A DNA stretch of 64,000 nt from Saccharofermentans sp. (lineage in GTDB: Bacteria > Bacillota > Clostridia > Saccharofermentanales > Saccharofermentanaceae). The stretch's first letter is position 1. Each line of letters starts with the position of its first letter. The notes beneath the pieces are model-generated. The model did not search any database. It saw only the letters and a list, made by a program, of their open reading frames with translations, and was not told the origin of the DNA. The stretch is from the NCBI GenBank assembly GCA_024692235.1, contig JAILMW010000018.1, forward strand, positions 1-64,000, read 5' to 3'. Positions 42,914-52,073 of the stretch are shown piece after piece. Made by a program: the position numbers and the translations under genes.

Positions 42914-44842
42914 TTACTTATCAAGCATATTGCCAAGGAGCTTGGAATTATATTCAAGGAATCTCTGAAGACCTTCACTATCCAGAGAACCGTGAGCAAG
43001 CTTAGCCTGATCGTATACATGCTGAGCAAGTCTTGATGCTTCCTCATCCTTTGTGCCCATCTCCTTCATTGCAGTAAGCTTGGAGATAACCGGGCTGTCT
43101 GTATTTACAACGAGTTCCTGAATAAGGGGGAACATCTCATCGAGCTTGGCATAAGGATCTTCACCTTCCTTGGCCGTCAACCTGGCAAACTGCTCGTACT
43201 GCTTTCTCATCTCCTGCATACGTCTGTTCTCTTCTGATTCACGGATCAAAGCAGGCATAGAAGCAGAACCCATTGCCTTAGCAGATACGGTAAGCTTATC
43301 GTCACCTAATGCTCCTCTGAAGAAATCGCGAAGCTTCTTCATGGTCTCCTCGTCGGAATCTTCACCGGAAAGCTCTGAGTCGACTCGCTTGAACTTTATG
43401 TCCTGATACTTGAACTCAAGGAACGATATGAAGTTATTGTCGATCTCCTCATCGAGGATTATTACTTCATATCCTTCGTTCTTAGCCATTGAGATATATG
43501 CGGCCTGAGCTACTGCATCAGTCGTATATCTTACCTGCTTCTTCTCGGAAGTAAGTTCGCTCATTGTAAGGAACTTGCCTTCAGTCGTCTTAAAGAGACA
43601 GATATCCTTGACCTTCTCGTAGAACTTCTCTTCTTTCATCATGCCGTACTTAACAAATACGGAGATATCTGACCAGTACTTCTCAAAGGACTCTCTCTCC
43701 TTCTTGAAGATCTCGTTAAGCTTATCCGATACCTTCTTGATGATGTGACCTGAGAGCTTCTTAACATATTCATCCTGCTGCAATGCGGAACGTGATACGT
43801 TAAGAGGAAGATCGGAACAGTCAAGGCAGCCCTGAAGAAGGAACAGGAAATCAGGGATTATCTCTTCAATATTATCTGCTACGAATACCTGATGGTTATA
43901 GATCTTGATCCTTCCTTCAAGTGACTGATAGACGTTATCGGTCTTAGGAAAATAAAGGATACCCTGCAAAGTAAAAGGATAGTCCATATTAAGGTGTATC
44001 CAGAACAAAGGATCCTTGCCGTCGTTAAATACGGAATGGTAGAACTGCTTATATTCGTCATCAGTACATTCGGAAGGCTTCTTGATCCAAAGAGGAGCTT
44101 TATTATTCAAAGGAACATAAGATACATCCTTGATCTCATAAGTCTCGCCCTTCTCTTCCGCTTCCTTCTTCTTCTTTTCCTCAGACTCCATATGAAGTCT
44201 GTCAGCCTTTGTATCGATAAAGTAAAGATCTGAAGGAATGAAAGAACAGTACTTCCTTAAAGTCATGCGAAGTGTCGCGGTATCGAAGATCTTTACCGCT
44301 TCCTCGGAAAGCTTCAATGTTATAGCAGTACCTCTTGTCGTACGGTCAGAAGAAGAGATCTCATACTCCATACCGTCTTCTGAAGACCATCGAACGGCTT
44401 CTTCACCTTCAACAAAGCTCTTCGTATCGATAGTAACTTCATCAGCTACCATGAATGCGGAATAGAATCCCAAACCGAAGTGTCCTATGATGCCGGACTT
44501 ATCCGTGGACTGCTCCTGGTACTTGGTAACAAAGTCCATAGCACCGGAGAAAGCGATCTGGTTGATATACTTCTCGACTTCCTCACCTGTCATACCGATA
44601 CCGTTATCTTCGAATACGATAGTCTTGTTATCGTCATCGTAGATAACATTGATCCTGAAATCCTGATCCAAGTCACCTTTAGCCTTGCCGAGCTCGATAA
44701 GTCTCTTGTACTTAGAGATAGCATCAGCGCAGTTGGAGACAAGCTCTCGCATGAAGATATCCTGATCCGAATAAAGCCACTGCCTTATGATCGGGAAGAT
44801 ATTCTCGGTAGTAACCGATACTTGTCCTTTTCTTGAATCCAT
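42914..44842 (-). CDS. htpG: Chaperone protein HtpG (Hsp90)
   Basis: 642-residue bacterial Hsp90. The GHKL ATP site has NCADAISKYK, DNGIGMTGEEV and GHFGLGFYSAFMVAD. The middle domain (PLWIKKPSECTDDEY) and C-terminal dimerisation domain are complete. It begins 5 nt after the aminotransferase stop, so is probably cotranscribed. I see no CIRCE element, so HrcA control is not supported. Confidence 0.95.
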   Translation of the reverse strand: MDSRKGQVSVTTENIFPIIRQWLYSDQDIFMRELVSNCADAISKYKRLIELGKAKGDLDQDFRINVIYDDDNKTIVFEDNGIGMTGEEVEKYINQIAFSGAMDFVTKYQEQSTDKSGIIGHFGLGFYSAFMVADEVTIDTKSFVEGEEAVRWSSEDGMEYEISSSDRTTRGTAITLKLSEEAVKIFDTATLRMTLRKYCSFIPSDLYFIDTKADRLHMESEEKKKKEAEEKGETYEIKDVSYVPLNNKAPLWIKKPSECTDDEYKQFYHSVFNDGKDPLFWIHLNMDYPFTLQGILYFPKTDNVYQSLEGRIKIYNHQVFVADNIEEIIPDFLFLLQGCLDCSDLPLNVSRSALQQDEYVKKLSGHIIKKVSDKLNEIFKKERESFEKYWSDISVFVKYGMMKEEKFYEKVKDICLFKTTEGKFLTMSELTSEKKQVRYTTDAVAQAAYISMAKNEGYEVIILDEEIDNNFISFLEFKYQDIKFKRVDSELSGEDSDEETMKKLRDFFRGALGDDKLTVSAKAMGSASMPALIRESEENRRMQEMRKQYEQFARLTAKEGEDPYAKLDEMFPLIQELVVNTDSPVISKLTAMKEMGTKDEEASRLAQHVYDQAKLAHGSLDSEGLQRFLEYNSKLLGNMLDK

Positions 44843-44847
44843 TTATA

Positions 44848-45693
44848 TTACCTTCTTTCGTTTATATATTTTGCGATCTGATCAAGATAGCACTTGGAGA
44901 TGTTCTGTATAAGCGGATCTTTTGCCGAATCGAATACAACATCGTCTACGGTTGCTATGGGAAGGATATCAAAAGGAGTACTTGATACGAACAAAGCCGC
45001 ATCAGATCTTGCCTTTAATTCATCCATGGTAAACATATCAGTAACAAGCTCTCCGCCGGCTTCCTTCAAGGAAGACATAACACGATTTCTCGTGATACCA
45101 AGAAGTATCTTATTATCGGGCGCAGAATATACCTTATTGCCGATAACGACGAAGAGATTGGACTTAGATCCCTCGTAAAGCTTATCGTTAGAGTCAGCAA
45201 GCACCAGCTCGTACGCTCCACTCTTAGAGAAAGCTTCAGCGACTGCCTTCTTATAATCTCCCCTGAAGACCTTGATATTCGGATCTACTCTGTCCCACTT
45301 AAGAAGAGAAGCCTTTATACCTTTCTCGAAATGCTCCTTTGAAGGGATATTGGCCTCACATATATGGATAAGCATATCGTTCTTGGTAAGAACGATCCTT
45401 AAGTTACCTTCCTTGAAATCAGGATACTGTTCATGTAAGAACTTATATGCTTCCTTCTCAATAAGAGTTGTATCTACGGGGAAATCCTCGATACCATTAA
45501 CGGACTTTGTAAGTCTCGCAAGATGATCTTCGAGATATAGAAGTACACCGTCTTTTATCCTTACGGTCTCATAGTAAGTAACAAGATCTGTCGGGACTCT
45601 TAACCCCTCTGCCTTAACGGAACCTTCTTCGATAAGATCACCGTTAAGATAAAACACTCTTCCGACAGGACTTTCCAGAAGCGGATAAGCCAT
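44848..45693 (-). CDS. Class IV (BCAT/DAAT/ADCL-fold) aminotransferase
   Basis: About 281 residues of PLP fold type IV. FYLNGDLIEEGSV opens the N-terminal domain, FRGDYKKAV probably holds the PLP lysine, and YEGSKSNLFVV matches the conserved E(G)SxSNxF cofactor motif, followed by ILLGITRNRVM. The family includes branched-chain and D-amino acid aminotransferases and aminodeoxychorismate lyase; the short length fits the latter two as well, so no symbol is given. ATG 45693 is placed 8 nt after AGAGG. Confidence 0.82.
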   Translation of the reverse strand: MAYPLLESPVGRVFYLNGDLIEEGSVKAEGLRVPTDLVTYYETVRIKDGVLLYLEDHLARLTKSVNGIEDFPVDTTLIEKEAYKFLHEQYPDFKEGNLRIVLTKNDMLIHICEANIPSKEHFEKGIKASLLKWDRVDPNIKVFRGDYKKAVAEAFSKSGAYELVLADSNDKLYEGSKSNLFVVIGNKVYSAPDNKILLGITRNRVMSSLKEAGGELVTDMFTMDELKARSDAALFVSSTPFDILPIATVDDVVFDSAKDPLIQNISKCYLDQIAKYINERR

Positions 45694-45708
45694 AATCATC
45701 ACCTCTAA

Positions 45709-45759
45709 AATATTATTCGTTCAAATAAGAATTGTACTATTTAATCGAATAATATTCAA
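45709..45759 (-). promoter_or_regulatory. Promoter with 11-bp inverted repeat before the aminotransferase
   Basis: On the minus strand TTGAAT (45754-45759), 17 bp and TACAAT (45731-45736). A perfect 11-bp inverted repeat, AATATTATTCG at 45709-45719 and CGAATAATATT at 45746-45756, brackets it: one arm overlaps the -35 and spacer, the other lies just after the expected start site. This is where a repressor could act. Confidence 0.5.
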
Positions 45760-45771
45760 AGCGAAGTAAGG

Positions 45772-46140
45772 CTATATCACATTAGAAGTCGCGATCACAT
45801 CAACACCTGTCCCTGCTGCATTTGAAAGTATGACATCGCCTATCTTCACGGGACATTGACATGTAGTATCTTTAAGCTCGGATATAACATCGAATATCTT
45901 GTCTTTGGGGATATCCGTCATGGTCTTACAGGATACGCAGGCTGCACCTTCTACGCTTCCCGTCACCTTGACAGTCGTAGTTACTATCCTTCTTGGAGCT
46001 TCTATCTCCTTTCGAGCATAGACATCTCCTCTTCTGCATGTATTGCCCTTGACGGAAGTTATCCTGCCGTCATCATTTAATGTGACTTCTATCTCACAGC
46101 CCATGGGGCATCCTATACATGTAAGTTCCTTATAAGTCAT
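45772..46140 (-). CDS. DUF1667 protein, cysteine-rich partner of the flavoproteins
   Basis: 122 residues of the DUF1667 family. Four cysteines stand out: CIGCPMGCE at the start and TCRRG, with CVSC and CQCP later, suggesting an Fe-S or metal site. The family is found next to GlpA-like dehydrogenases and NAD/FAD oxidoreductases and is assumed to be an electron-transfer or assembly partner. It overlaps the preceding gene by 11 bp. Confidence 0.82.
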   Translation of the reverse strand: MTYKELTCIGCPMGCEIEVTLNDDGRITSVKGNTCRRGDVYARKEIEAPRRIVTTTVKVTGSVEGAACVSCKTMTDIPKDKIFDVISELKDTTCQCPVKIGDVILSNAAGTGVDVIATSNVI

Positions 46141-47401
46141 TATCTTCCACCTTTATGAAGATCTCCGAAGCGCCCTTTATATCCCTAAGCTTACTTCCCG
46201 GAAGTACTATCTCTTCCATCTCGCCGGGAGTCATCACTTTACGTATCTTAGTTCCAAGGATAAGATCTCCCGCATATGCCGTTACTTTCCTGTACTTATA
46301 GATATTTCCAACTCTGAATCTTATCTTGATATCTTCGTTCATCCCGGTAAGCGCTATAGCTGAAGGCACGGTATATCTGATCTCAGAAGAAGTCTTGACG
46401 GGGATCTTGGTCTTGACTATATATCTCGGCTCAGCTAAAGCATACAGTGCGGCATTTCGTCCCGCATTAGAAGCCTCTTCGGATACAAAGTCTACAAGGT
46501 CATGTACGTGAAGCACATTACCGCAGGCAAAAACTCCGGGGATAGAAGTCTCAAGCTCGCTGTCGACTACAGGTCCGTTGGTGATCTTATTAATTAATGC
46601 TCCAAGCCCTGTTGTAAGCTCGTTCTCCGGAATAAGTCCGCAGGACAATAAAAGCGTATCGCATTCGTATCTTACTTCTGTTCCTGTTATCGGAGTCCTG
46701 TTACTGTCAACTTGAGATACCGTTACTGCTTCTACTCTGTTCTTTCCTTCTATCTTAGTTACCGTATGCGACAGATAAAGCGGGATATCAAAGTCTTCAA
46801 GACACTGAACGATATTACGCTTTAATCCCCCCGAATATGGCATAAGTTCAACTACAGCTAATACTTTGGCACCTTCCAAAGTCATCCTTCTTGCCATTAT
46901 AAGGCCGATATCACCTGAGCCCAGGATGACAACTTTCTTACCCGGCATCTTGCCGTCTATATTAACAAGCTTCTGCGCAGTTCCGGCTGAATATACGCCG
47001 GCGGGCCTTGTACCCGGGATATTAAGAGCGCCTCTGCTTCTCTCCCTGCAGCCCATGGCAAGAACAATAGCTTTGGCACTTATAGACACAAGACCATCCT
47101 TCTCGTTAATGGCTCTTATGATCTTATCCTCTGAGATATCAAGTACAGTCGTCTGAAGCATAAGATCGATATCCGTCTCATTAAATCGTCTTATGTATCT
47201 GTCGGCATATTCGGGTCCGGTCAGCTCTTCCTTAAATGTATGAAGTCCGAAGCCGTTATGGATACATTGGTTAAGGATCCCGCCAAGACGCACATCGCGC
47301 TCAATAAGAAGGATACTTCTGCATCCGTTCTCATAAGCGCTTACAGCAGCCGCAAGGCCTGCAGGGCCTCCGCCTATAACTACCACGTCATAACAGATCA
47401 T
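46130..47401 (-). CDS. NAD(P)/FAD-dependent oxidoreductase of a GlpA-like module
   Basis: 423 residues. The FAD-binding GGGPAGLAAA near residue 10 and a second nucleotide-binding fold VVILGSGDIGLIMARR near 173, with ACGNVLHVHDLVDFV as the FAD end motif, make it thioredoxin-reductase-like. In such gene sets it probably accepts electrons from the dehydrogenase encoded just upstream. It overlaps that gene by 4 bp. Confidence 0.85.
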   Translation of the reverse strand: MICYDVVVIGGGPAGLAAAVSAYENGCRSILLIERDVRLGGILNQCIHNGFGLHTFKEELTGPEYADRYIRRFNETDIDLMLQTTVLDISEDKIIRAINEKDGLVSISAKAIVLAMGCRERSRGALNIPGTRPAGVYSAGTAQKLVNIDGKMPGKKVVILGSGDIGLIMARRMTLEGAKVLAVVELMPYSGGLKRNIVQCLEDFDIPLYLSHTVTKIEGKNRVEAVTVSQVDSNRTPITGTEVRYECDTLLLSCGLIPENELTTGLGALINKITNGPVVDSELETSIPGVFACGNVLHVHDLVDFVSEEASNAGRNAALYALAEPRYIVKTKIPVKTSSEIRYTVPSAIALTGMNEDIKIRFRVGNIYKYRKVTAYAGDLILGTKIRKVMTPGEMEEIVLPGSKLRDIKGASEIFIKVEDNDL

Positions 47402-48843
47402 AAAGCTTTATTCTCCCCTAAGATGATCGCAGAATCCTTGCCCTTCTTAGTTACTTCCGATATATCCATATGAAGTTCGTCTGCTAATATCTCCATTACT
47501 GCAGGGCTGCAAAATCCTCCCTGGCATCTTCCCATTCCTGCTCTTATCCTTCTTTTGACTCCGTCGATGCTCTTAGCACCGGGAACTCTTCTTATGGCAT
47601 CTCTTATCTGGCCTTCGGTAACAGTCTCGCATCTGCAGATAACCTTGCCGTAATCAGGCCTTATCTTAATAAGCTCATTAAGCCTGTCTTCATCAAGCTT
47701 TAAAGGATCTGTTATACCTCTCCTATATGGATCAAAATCCGTCTTCTTATGAAGATCAAGCTTCTCTGAGATCATATCCGCGATATCTTCTCCTATGGCA
47801 GGAGCCGCAGAAAGACCCGGAGACTCTATACCGGCGCAATCAAAGAAACCTTTGGCATCTTTGACTTCACCTATAATAAATTCATGTCCCGCTTCGTGAG
47901 ATCTTAGTCCCGCGAATGAAGTTATCGTCTTATCAAGAGGAAGATCCTTTATGCTCAAGGCCGACTGCTTCCTGATCTTTGCAAGTCCTTCTGCTGTCGT
48001 ACTTACATCGTCCTTATCTTCTATATCTTCAGCAGTAGGACCCACAAGGATATTTCCGTGAACAGTAGGCGTTATCAATACGCCTTTTCCCATCTTCCCC
48101 GGAAGCCTGAACACTGTATGAGATACATATCTTCCGGATGTCTTATCAAGAAGAAAATATTCTCCTTTTCTGGGAGTTATATCTATCTTTTTCTCAGATA
48201 CCATATTATGGAAGACATCACTATAGCATCCTGCGGCATTTACTACGGTCCTTGTAAGATAGGATCCATTTGAAGTAATGATCTTCCAAAGATCGCCTTC
48301 TCTTACTATGCCAGTGACATTAGTATCAAAAAAGAATTCAGCCCCATTATTAACAGCGTTTTCTGCCAGTGCATATGTCGCATCGAAAGGACATACTATG
48401 CCGCCTGTAGGAGCAAAAAGGGCACATACCGCCTCATCCGATACATTAGGCTCTAATAAGAGAAGCTCTTCTCTTTCAATTATGCGAAGACCTTCAACGC
48501 CGTTTCGTATTCCGTTCTCATATAAAGCTTCAAGCTTAGGACGTTCTTCCGACGAAAGGCAAAGAACTATACTGCCGTTATTCTTGTATTTGATATCAAG
48601 TTCTTCTGAAAGCTTCGGGTACATCCTGCTGCCTCTGACATTATACTCAGCCATCAAAGTTCCGTGCTTAGCATCAAAACCCGCATGTACTATACCGCTG
48701 TTGGCCTTGGAGGTACCGCAGCACACGTCTTCATTCCTTTCGAGCACGGCGATATCGCCTTTATACTTCGAAAGGTAGCGTGCTACGGAGCAACCGACTA
48801 TACCCGCTCCGATGATCAAAGTGTCATAGATCTTGTTTTGCAT
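47398..48843 (-). CDS. FAD-dependent dehydrogenase with BFD-like domain, GlpA-like
   Basis: 481 residues. A DAO-type flavin domain begins with IIGAGIVGCSVARYLSKY; TSKANSGIVHAGFD and GLRSHEAGHEFIIG follow. The C-terminal domain has ICRCETVTEG and GMGRCQGGFC, the four-Cys BFD-like [2Fe-2S] motif seen in anaerobic glycerol-3-phosphate dehydrogenase GlpA. Oxidation of glycerol-3-phosphate is the likely role, but no glycerol kinase or facilitator gene is nearby, so L-2-hydroxyglutarate-type substrates are also possible. Confidence 0.83.
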   Translation of the reverse strand: MQNKIYDTLIIGAGIVGCSVARYLSKYKGDIAVLERNEDVCCGTSKANSGIVHAGFDAKHGTLMAEYNVRGSRMYPKLSEELDIKYKNNGSIVLCLSSEERPKLEALYENGIRNGVEGLRIIEREELLLLEPNVSDEAVCALFAPTGGIVCPFDATYALAENAVNNGAEFFFDTNVTGIVREGDLWKIITSNGSYLTRTVVNAAGCYSDVFHNMVSEKKIDITPRKGEYFLLDKTSGRYVSHTVFRLPGKMGKGVLITPTVHGNILVGPTAEDIEDKDDVSTTAEGLAKIRKQSALSIKDLPLDKTITSFAGLRSHEAGHEFIIGEVKDAKGFFDCAGIESPGLSAAPAIGEDIADMISEKLDLHKKTDFDPYRRGITDPLKLDEDRLNELIKIRPDYGKVICRCETVTEGQIRDAIRRVPGAKSIDGVKRRIRAGMGRCQGGFCSPAVMEILADELHMDISEVTKKGKDSAIILGENKAL

Positions 48844-48880
48844 GACACACCTCGGAATACTATATATGAATATTATATAT

Positions 48881-48909
48881 AAAAAGACGCCCCGATTGCT
48901 CGGGACGTC
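48881..48909 (-). terminator. Terminator of the small lipoprotein gene
   Basis: GACGCCCCGA (48886-48895) pairs with TCGGGACGTC (48900-48909) with one G-T pair; on the minus strand five T follow. It separates the lipoprotein from the flavoprotein operon. Confidence 0.8.
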
Positions 48910-48937
48910 CGTAATCTTTACAAATTGTTCTTATCGA

Positions 48938-49573
48938 TCAAAGCTCGGAAGGAAGAACGAGGTCATAGTCGGCAGCAATGTCGTCGATGATGTCATTAGC
49001 ATCGTCGATATCCTCAGCAACACCGATGGCAACAAATACTGTCTTTCCGCTGAGATAAGCACCGCCTGTATAATAGAAAGCATATGTCTCTGCACTAGCT
49101 ACAACATATGTGATACCGTTCTCTTCGCCGTCGTCACTGTCATAATCATAAGATGAATCTTCGAGATCTTCGAACTCCTCGGCACGCTCATCGTAGAAAT
49201 CCTGAGCATCATCCTTAGACTTGAAAGAGAATGACATAAGGAATACGCCGTAACCCTTGTCAGGATCTGCAACAACACAGACAGTAGCTGATGCAATGGA
49301 CTTATCGTAGATTCCGTCTGTAACATCATTGCCCTTAAGGATATCCTTAACATCCTTACCGGCTGCTGTGATATAAGCGCCGTCCTCAAAATCTTCGCCG
49401 TCTTCCATCATATCGGAAAACTCATCAGGATCCTTGATCTCTTCTGCGCCGTACTTCTTAGCAGCTGATGAAAGCGTCTTAGGTGAAAGCTTTCCACCCA
49501 TGGCACAACCTGCAACATTAACAGCCATTGTAGCTGCAAGAACAACTGCAGCGATCTTCTTTAAGTTCTTCAT
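48938..49573 (-). CDS. Small acidic lipoprotein
   Basis: 211 residues with a lipoprotein signal (lipobox VAGC, Cys near residue 23). The mature part is rich in Asp and Glu, with repeated DD pairs and a DIDDANDIIDDIAADYD end. Unknown family. It has its own promoter and terminator and so is a single-gene unit. AAGGAG precedes ATG 49573. Confidence 0.78.
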   Translation of the reverse strand: MKNLKKIAAVVLAATMAVNVAGCAMGGKLSPKTLSSAAKKYGAEEIKDPDEFSDMMEDGEDFEDGAYITAAGKDVKDILKGNDVTDGIYDKSIASATVCVVADPDKGYGVFLMSFSFKSKDDAQDFYDERAEEFEDLEDSSYDYDSDDGEENGITYVVASAETYAFYYTGGAYLSGKTVFVAIGVAEDIDDANDIIDDIAADYDLVLPSEL

Positions 49574-49623
49574 ACATAAATCTCCTTAAGACCATAAAAT
49601 TGTGTTTCATTCAAACGTTTTAG

Positions 49624-49652
49624 ATTCTACCACATCGAATAATTCGTGTTCA
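49624..49652 (-). promoter_or_regulatory. Promoter of the small lipoprotein gene
   Basis: On the minus strand TGAACA (49647-49652), 17 bp and TAGAAT (49624-49629) with an upstream TGG. The spacer contains the palindrome CGAATAATTCG, which shares CGAATAAT with the inverted repeat at 45709-45756. Confidence 0.45.
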
Positions 49653-49784
49653 CTGAATTTTTTGAATAAAAGATTAATTAGATAGTACAAAGTTCATAAT
49701 CATGTAAGAATTGTTACTAAAGAATTAATGTCACTCTCTTTAATATTATGTTGTTTATTAGAATAAAAAAAACTACAATTAACG

Positions 49785-49853
49785 TGTTGACTAATCAGAG
49801 TCACAGGTATAACATTATGTAAGTTTATACAAGGTTATGCATAAATATTCAAC
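49785..49853 (+). promoter_or_regulatory. argG promoter with tandem ARG boxes
   Basis: TGTTGA or TTGACT near 49785-49792 with TATAAC at 49808-49813 form the promoter. Directly downstream are two ArgR-type palindromes: TGTAAGTTTATACA (49818-49831) and TGCATAAATATTCA (49838-49851). The second differs from the ARG-box core TGAATwwwwATTCA at one base. Their centres are 20 bp apart, the usual tandem arrangement. Upstream of this, 49653-49784 is A/T-rich without recognisable features. Confidence 0.6.
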
Positions 49854-49873
49854 TTATACATCGGAGGTGCCCT

Positions 49874-51088
49874 ATGGCTAAAGAAAAATTCTTACTTGCT
49901 TACTCAGGCGGACTTGATACTTCCATCATCATCCCCTGGCTTCTTGAGAACTACGATTGCGAAGTTATCGCAATGGCAGGTGAAGTCGGAATCGGTGTTG
50001 ATGAGACAGCTCTTAAGGAGAAGGCTTTGAAGTGCGGTGCTACAAAGTGCTACGTAGAAGATATCTCTGAGGAGTTCATCACAGACTATATCTACCCTAC
50101 TCTTAAGGCTAACGCAGTATACGAGGGAAAGTACCTTCTCGGTACATCTTTTGCTCGTCCCGTTATCGCTAAGAGAATGGTAGAGATCGCTAAGAAGGAA
50201 GGTTGCACAACGATCGTTCACGGTGCAACAGGTAAAGGTAACGATCAGGTAAGATTCGAGCTTACTATCAAGGCTTTGGCTCCTGAGATGAAGATCCTTG
50301 CTCCCTGGCGTGTATGGGATATCAAGTCCCGTGATCAGGAGATCGACTATGCTGCAGCTCGTAATATCCCCGTTCCCGTAACTAAGGAGACAAACTACTC
50401 CAAAGACGAGAACCTCTGGCACCTCTCTCACGAGGGTATGGATCTTGAGGATCCCGCTAACGAGCCCGATCTTGATAAGATCCTTGAGCTCATGGTATCT
50501 CCCGAGAAGGCACCCGATAAGGCTACATATGTAACTATCAAGTTCGAGAAGGGTATCCCCGTTGAGGTTGACGGTCAGAAGCTTGATCCCGTTTCCCTTC
50601 TTAAGTACTGCAATAAGGTTGCAGGCGAGAACGGCGTAGGTATCGCAGATATCGTTGAGAACAGACTTGTCGGCATGAAGAGCCGTGGTGTATATGAGAC
50701 TCCCGGCGGAACTCTTCTTTATGCAGCACACAGAGAGCTTGAGCTTCTTACTCTTGAGAGAGATACACTTCACTACAAGGATCTCGTAGCTCAGAGATTT
50801 GCTGAACTCGTATACTACGGACAGTGGTTCCACCCTCTTCGTGAGGCTATCTCCGCTTTCGTTGACGACACACAGAAGGTCGTTACAGGTGAAGTCAAGA
50901 TGAAGCTTTACAAGGGTAACTGCACACCTGCAGGTACAACATCACCCTTCTCTCTTTATGATGAAGAGATCGCTACTTTCGAGGAAGATGATGTTTACGA
51001 TCAGGCAGAGGCAGGCGGATTCATTAACTGCTTCGGTCTTCCCATGAAGGTCAACGCTCAGATGAAGAAGAGAAACGGTCTTCTCTGA
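49874..51088 (+). CDS. argG: Argininosuccinate synthase
   Basis: Joins citrulline and aspartate with ATP to give argininosuccinate. 404 residues, normal. The N-type PP-loop AYSGGLDTS is near residue 9, [15 protein letters not shown] near 118, and the citrulline/aspartate site is complete. CGGAGGTG precedes ATG 49874. First gene of argG-GNAT-GNAT-argH. Confidence 0.97.
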   Translation: MAKEKFLLAYSGGLDTSIIIPWLLENYDCEVIAMAGEVGIGVDETALKEKALKCGATKCYVEDISEEFITDYIYPTLKANAVYEGKYLLGTSFARPVIAKRMVEIAKKEGCTTIVHGATGKGNDQVRFELTIKALAPEMKILAPWRVWDIKSRDQEIDYAAARNIPVPVTKETNYSKDENLWHLSHEGMDLEDPANEPDLDKILELMVSPEKAPDKATYVTIKFEKGIPVEVDGQKLDPVSLLKYCNKVAGENGVGIADIVENRLVGMKSRGVYETPGGTLLYAAHRELELLTLERDTLHYKDLVAQRFAELVYYGQWFHPLREAISAFVDDTQKVVTGEVKMKLYKGNCTPAGTTSPFSLYDEEIATFEEDDVYDQAEAGGFINCFGLPMKVNAQMKKRNGLL

Positions 51089-51116
51089 TATCATCTAAGA
51101 TCAGTCTAAAGATCCG

Positions 51117-51150
51117 GCGGCTGCCTCATGAATGTGAGACAGCCGCTTTT
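51117..51150 (+). terminator. Terminator or attenuator after argG
   Basis: GCGGCTG-c-CTCA and TGAG-a-CAGCCGC form an interrupted stem with TTTT. It lies between argG and the next gene, so may lower expression of the distal genes. Confidence 0.7.
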
Positions 51151-51173
51151 GTATATAAAGAAGGAGGTTATAT

Positions 51174-52073
51174 ATGCGGCTTCGTCCTTTTAAGAAATGC
51201 GACGCGGATACGATAATATCCTGGATCCAAAACGAGAGGATCTTCCGCTTCTGGTGCGCAGACAGATTCGAGTCCTACCCTATTACGGGAGAAGACCTTA
51301 TCGCCCAGTACGAAGATCTGGCATATAACGATGATATATTTCATTTCGTTGCATATGATGAGTCCGGACTTATAGGACATTTCAACATAAGATATCCGAA
51401 TAAGGATGACATCGATACAGTTCGTCTCGGCTACGTTATAGTTGACGACAAAAGACGCGGTCAGGGGCTCGGCAAAAAGATGATAAAGATGGCTCTTGAT
51501 TATGCCGTATCTTATATGCACGCCTCCAAAGTTACGATCGGAGTATTTGATAACAACCCTTCTGCTCTTAATTGCTATCTTAAAGCAGGCTTTGAAGACA
51601 CCGGTATTACCGAATTATATTCATGTATGGGCGAAGATTGGACCTGTAAGGAGCTTATATATTACCCTTCTGTTATAACTCCCGAAGAGTATATCTCCAT
51701 GAGAGAAGCCGTATGCTGGTCATCAATTCCCGTAGAAGAAGCACGTGCCGGCCTTTCTGATTCTTATGTATATTGTATCCGTGAAGTAGGAAGACCTGTT
51801 GCATTAGGAAGGCTTGTAAGAGATAACGGTTATGTAGTCTATATAGCAGATGTCATAGTCCTTCCGGAATATCAGGGCAAAGGCTACGGCACAAAGATAA
51901 TGAATAAACTCTTATCGGTTATAAGAGAAAGCATTATCCCTGAAGGAAAAGTAATGATAAGTCTTCTGGCGGCTCAAGGCAAAGAAGGATTCTACGAGAA
52001 GTTCGGTTTTGATAAGCGTCCCAATGAACATTACGGATGCGGAATGCACAAGTGGATCAAGTATGGTGAATAA
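51174..52073 (+). CDS. Two-domain GNAT acetyltransferase
   Basis: 299 residues made of two GNAT domains. The first (~1-145) is RimJ/RimL-like with the acetyl-CoA motif RRGQGLGKKM and NNPSALNCYLKAGFE. The second (~165-299) has YQGKGYGTKIMNKLL and ends FYEKFGFDKRPNEHYGCGMHKW, like another GNAT subgroup. AAGGAGG precedes the start. The place between argG and argH suggests, but does not show, a role in arginine or amino-acid acetylation. Confidence 0.85.
   Translation: MRLRPFKKCDADTIISWIQNERIFRFWCADRFESYPITGEDLIAQYEDLAYNDDIFHFVAYDESGLIGHFNIRYPNKDDIDTVRLGYVIVDDKRRGQGLGKKMIKMALDYAVSYMHASKVTIGVFDNNPSALNCYLKAGFEDTGITELYSCMGEDWTCKELIYYPSVITPEEYISMREAVCWSSIPVEEARAGLSDSYVYCIREVGRPVALGRLVRDNGYVVYIADVIVLPEYQGKGYGTKIMNKLLSVIRESIIPEGKVMISLLAAQGKEGFYEKFGFDKRPNEHYGCGMHKWIKYGE

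Noticed and set aside
44843..44847. CIRCE element controlling htpG
   Set aside because: The gap is 5 bp, and neither it nor the promoter before the aminotransferase contains the TTAGCACTC/GAGTGCTAA repeat.
49904..50833. 309-codon open frame on the minus strand
   Set aside because: Antisense shadow of argG; the argG reading is certain and the opposite frame has no motif.
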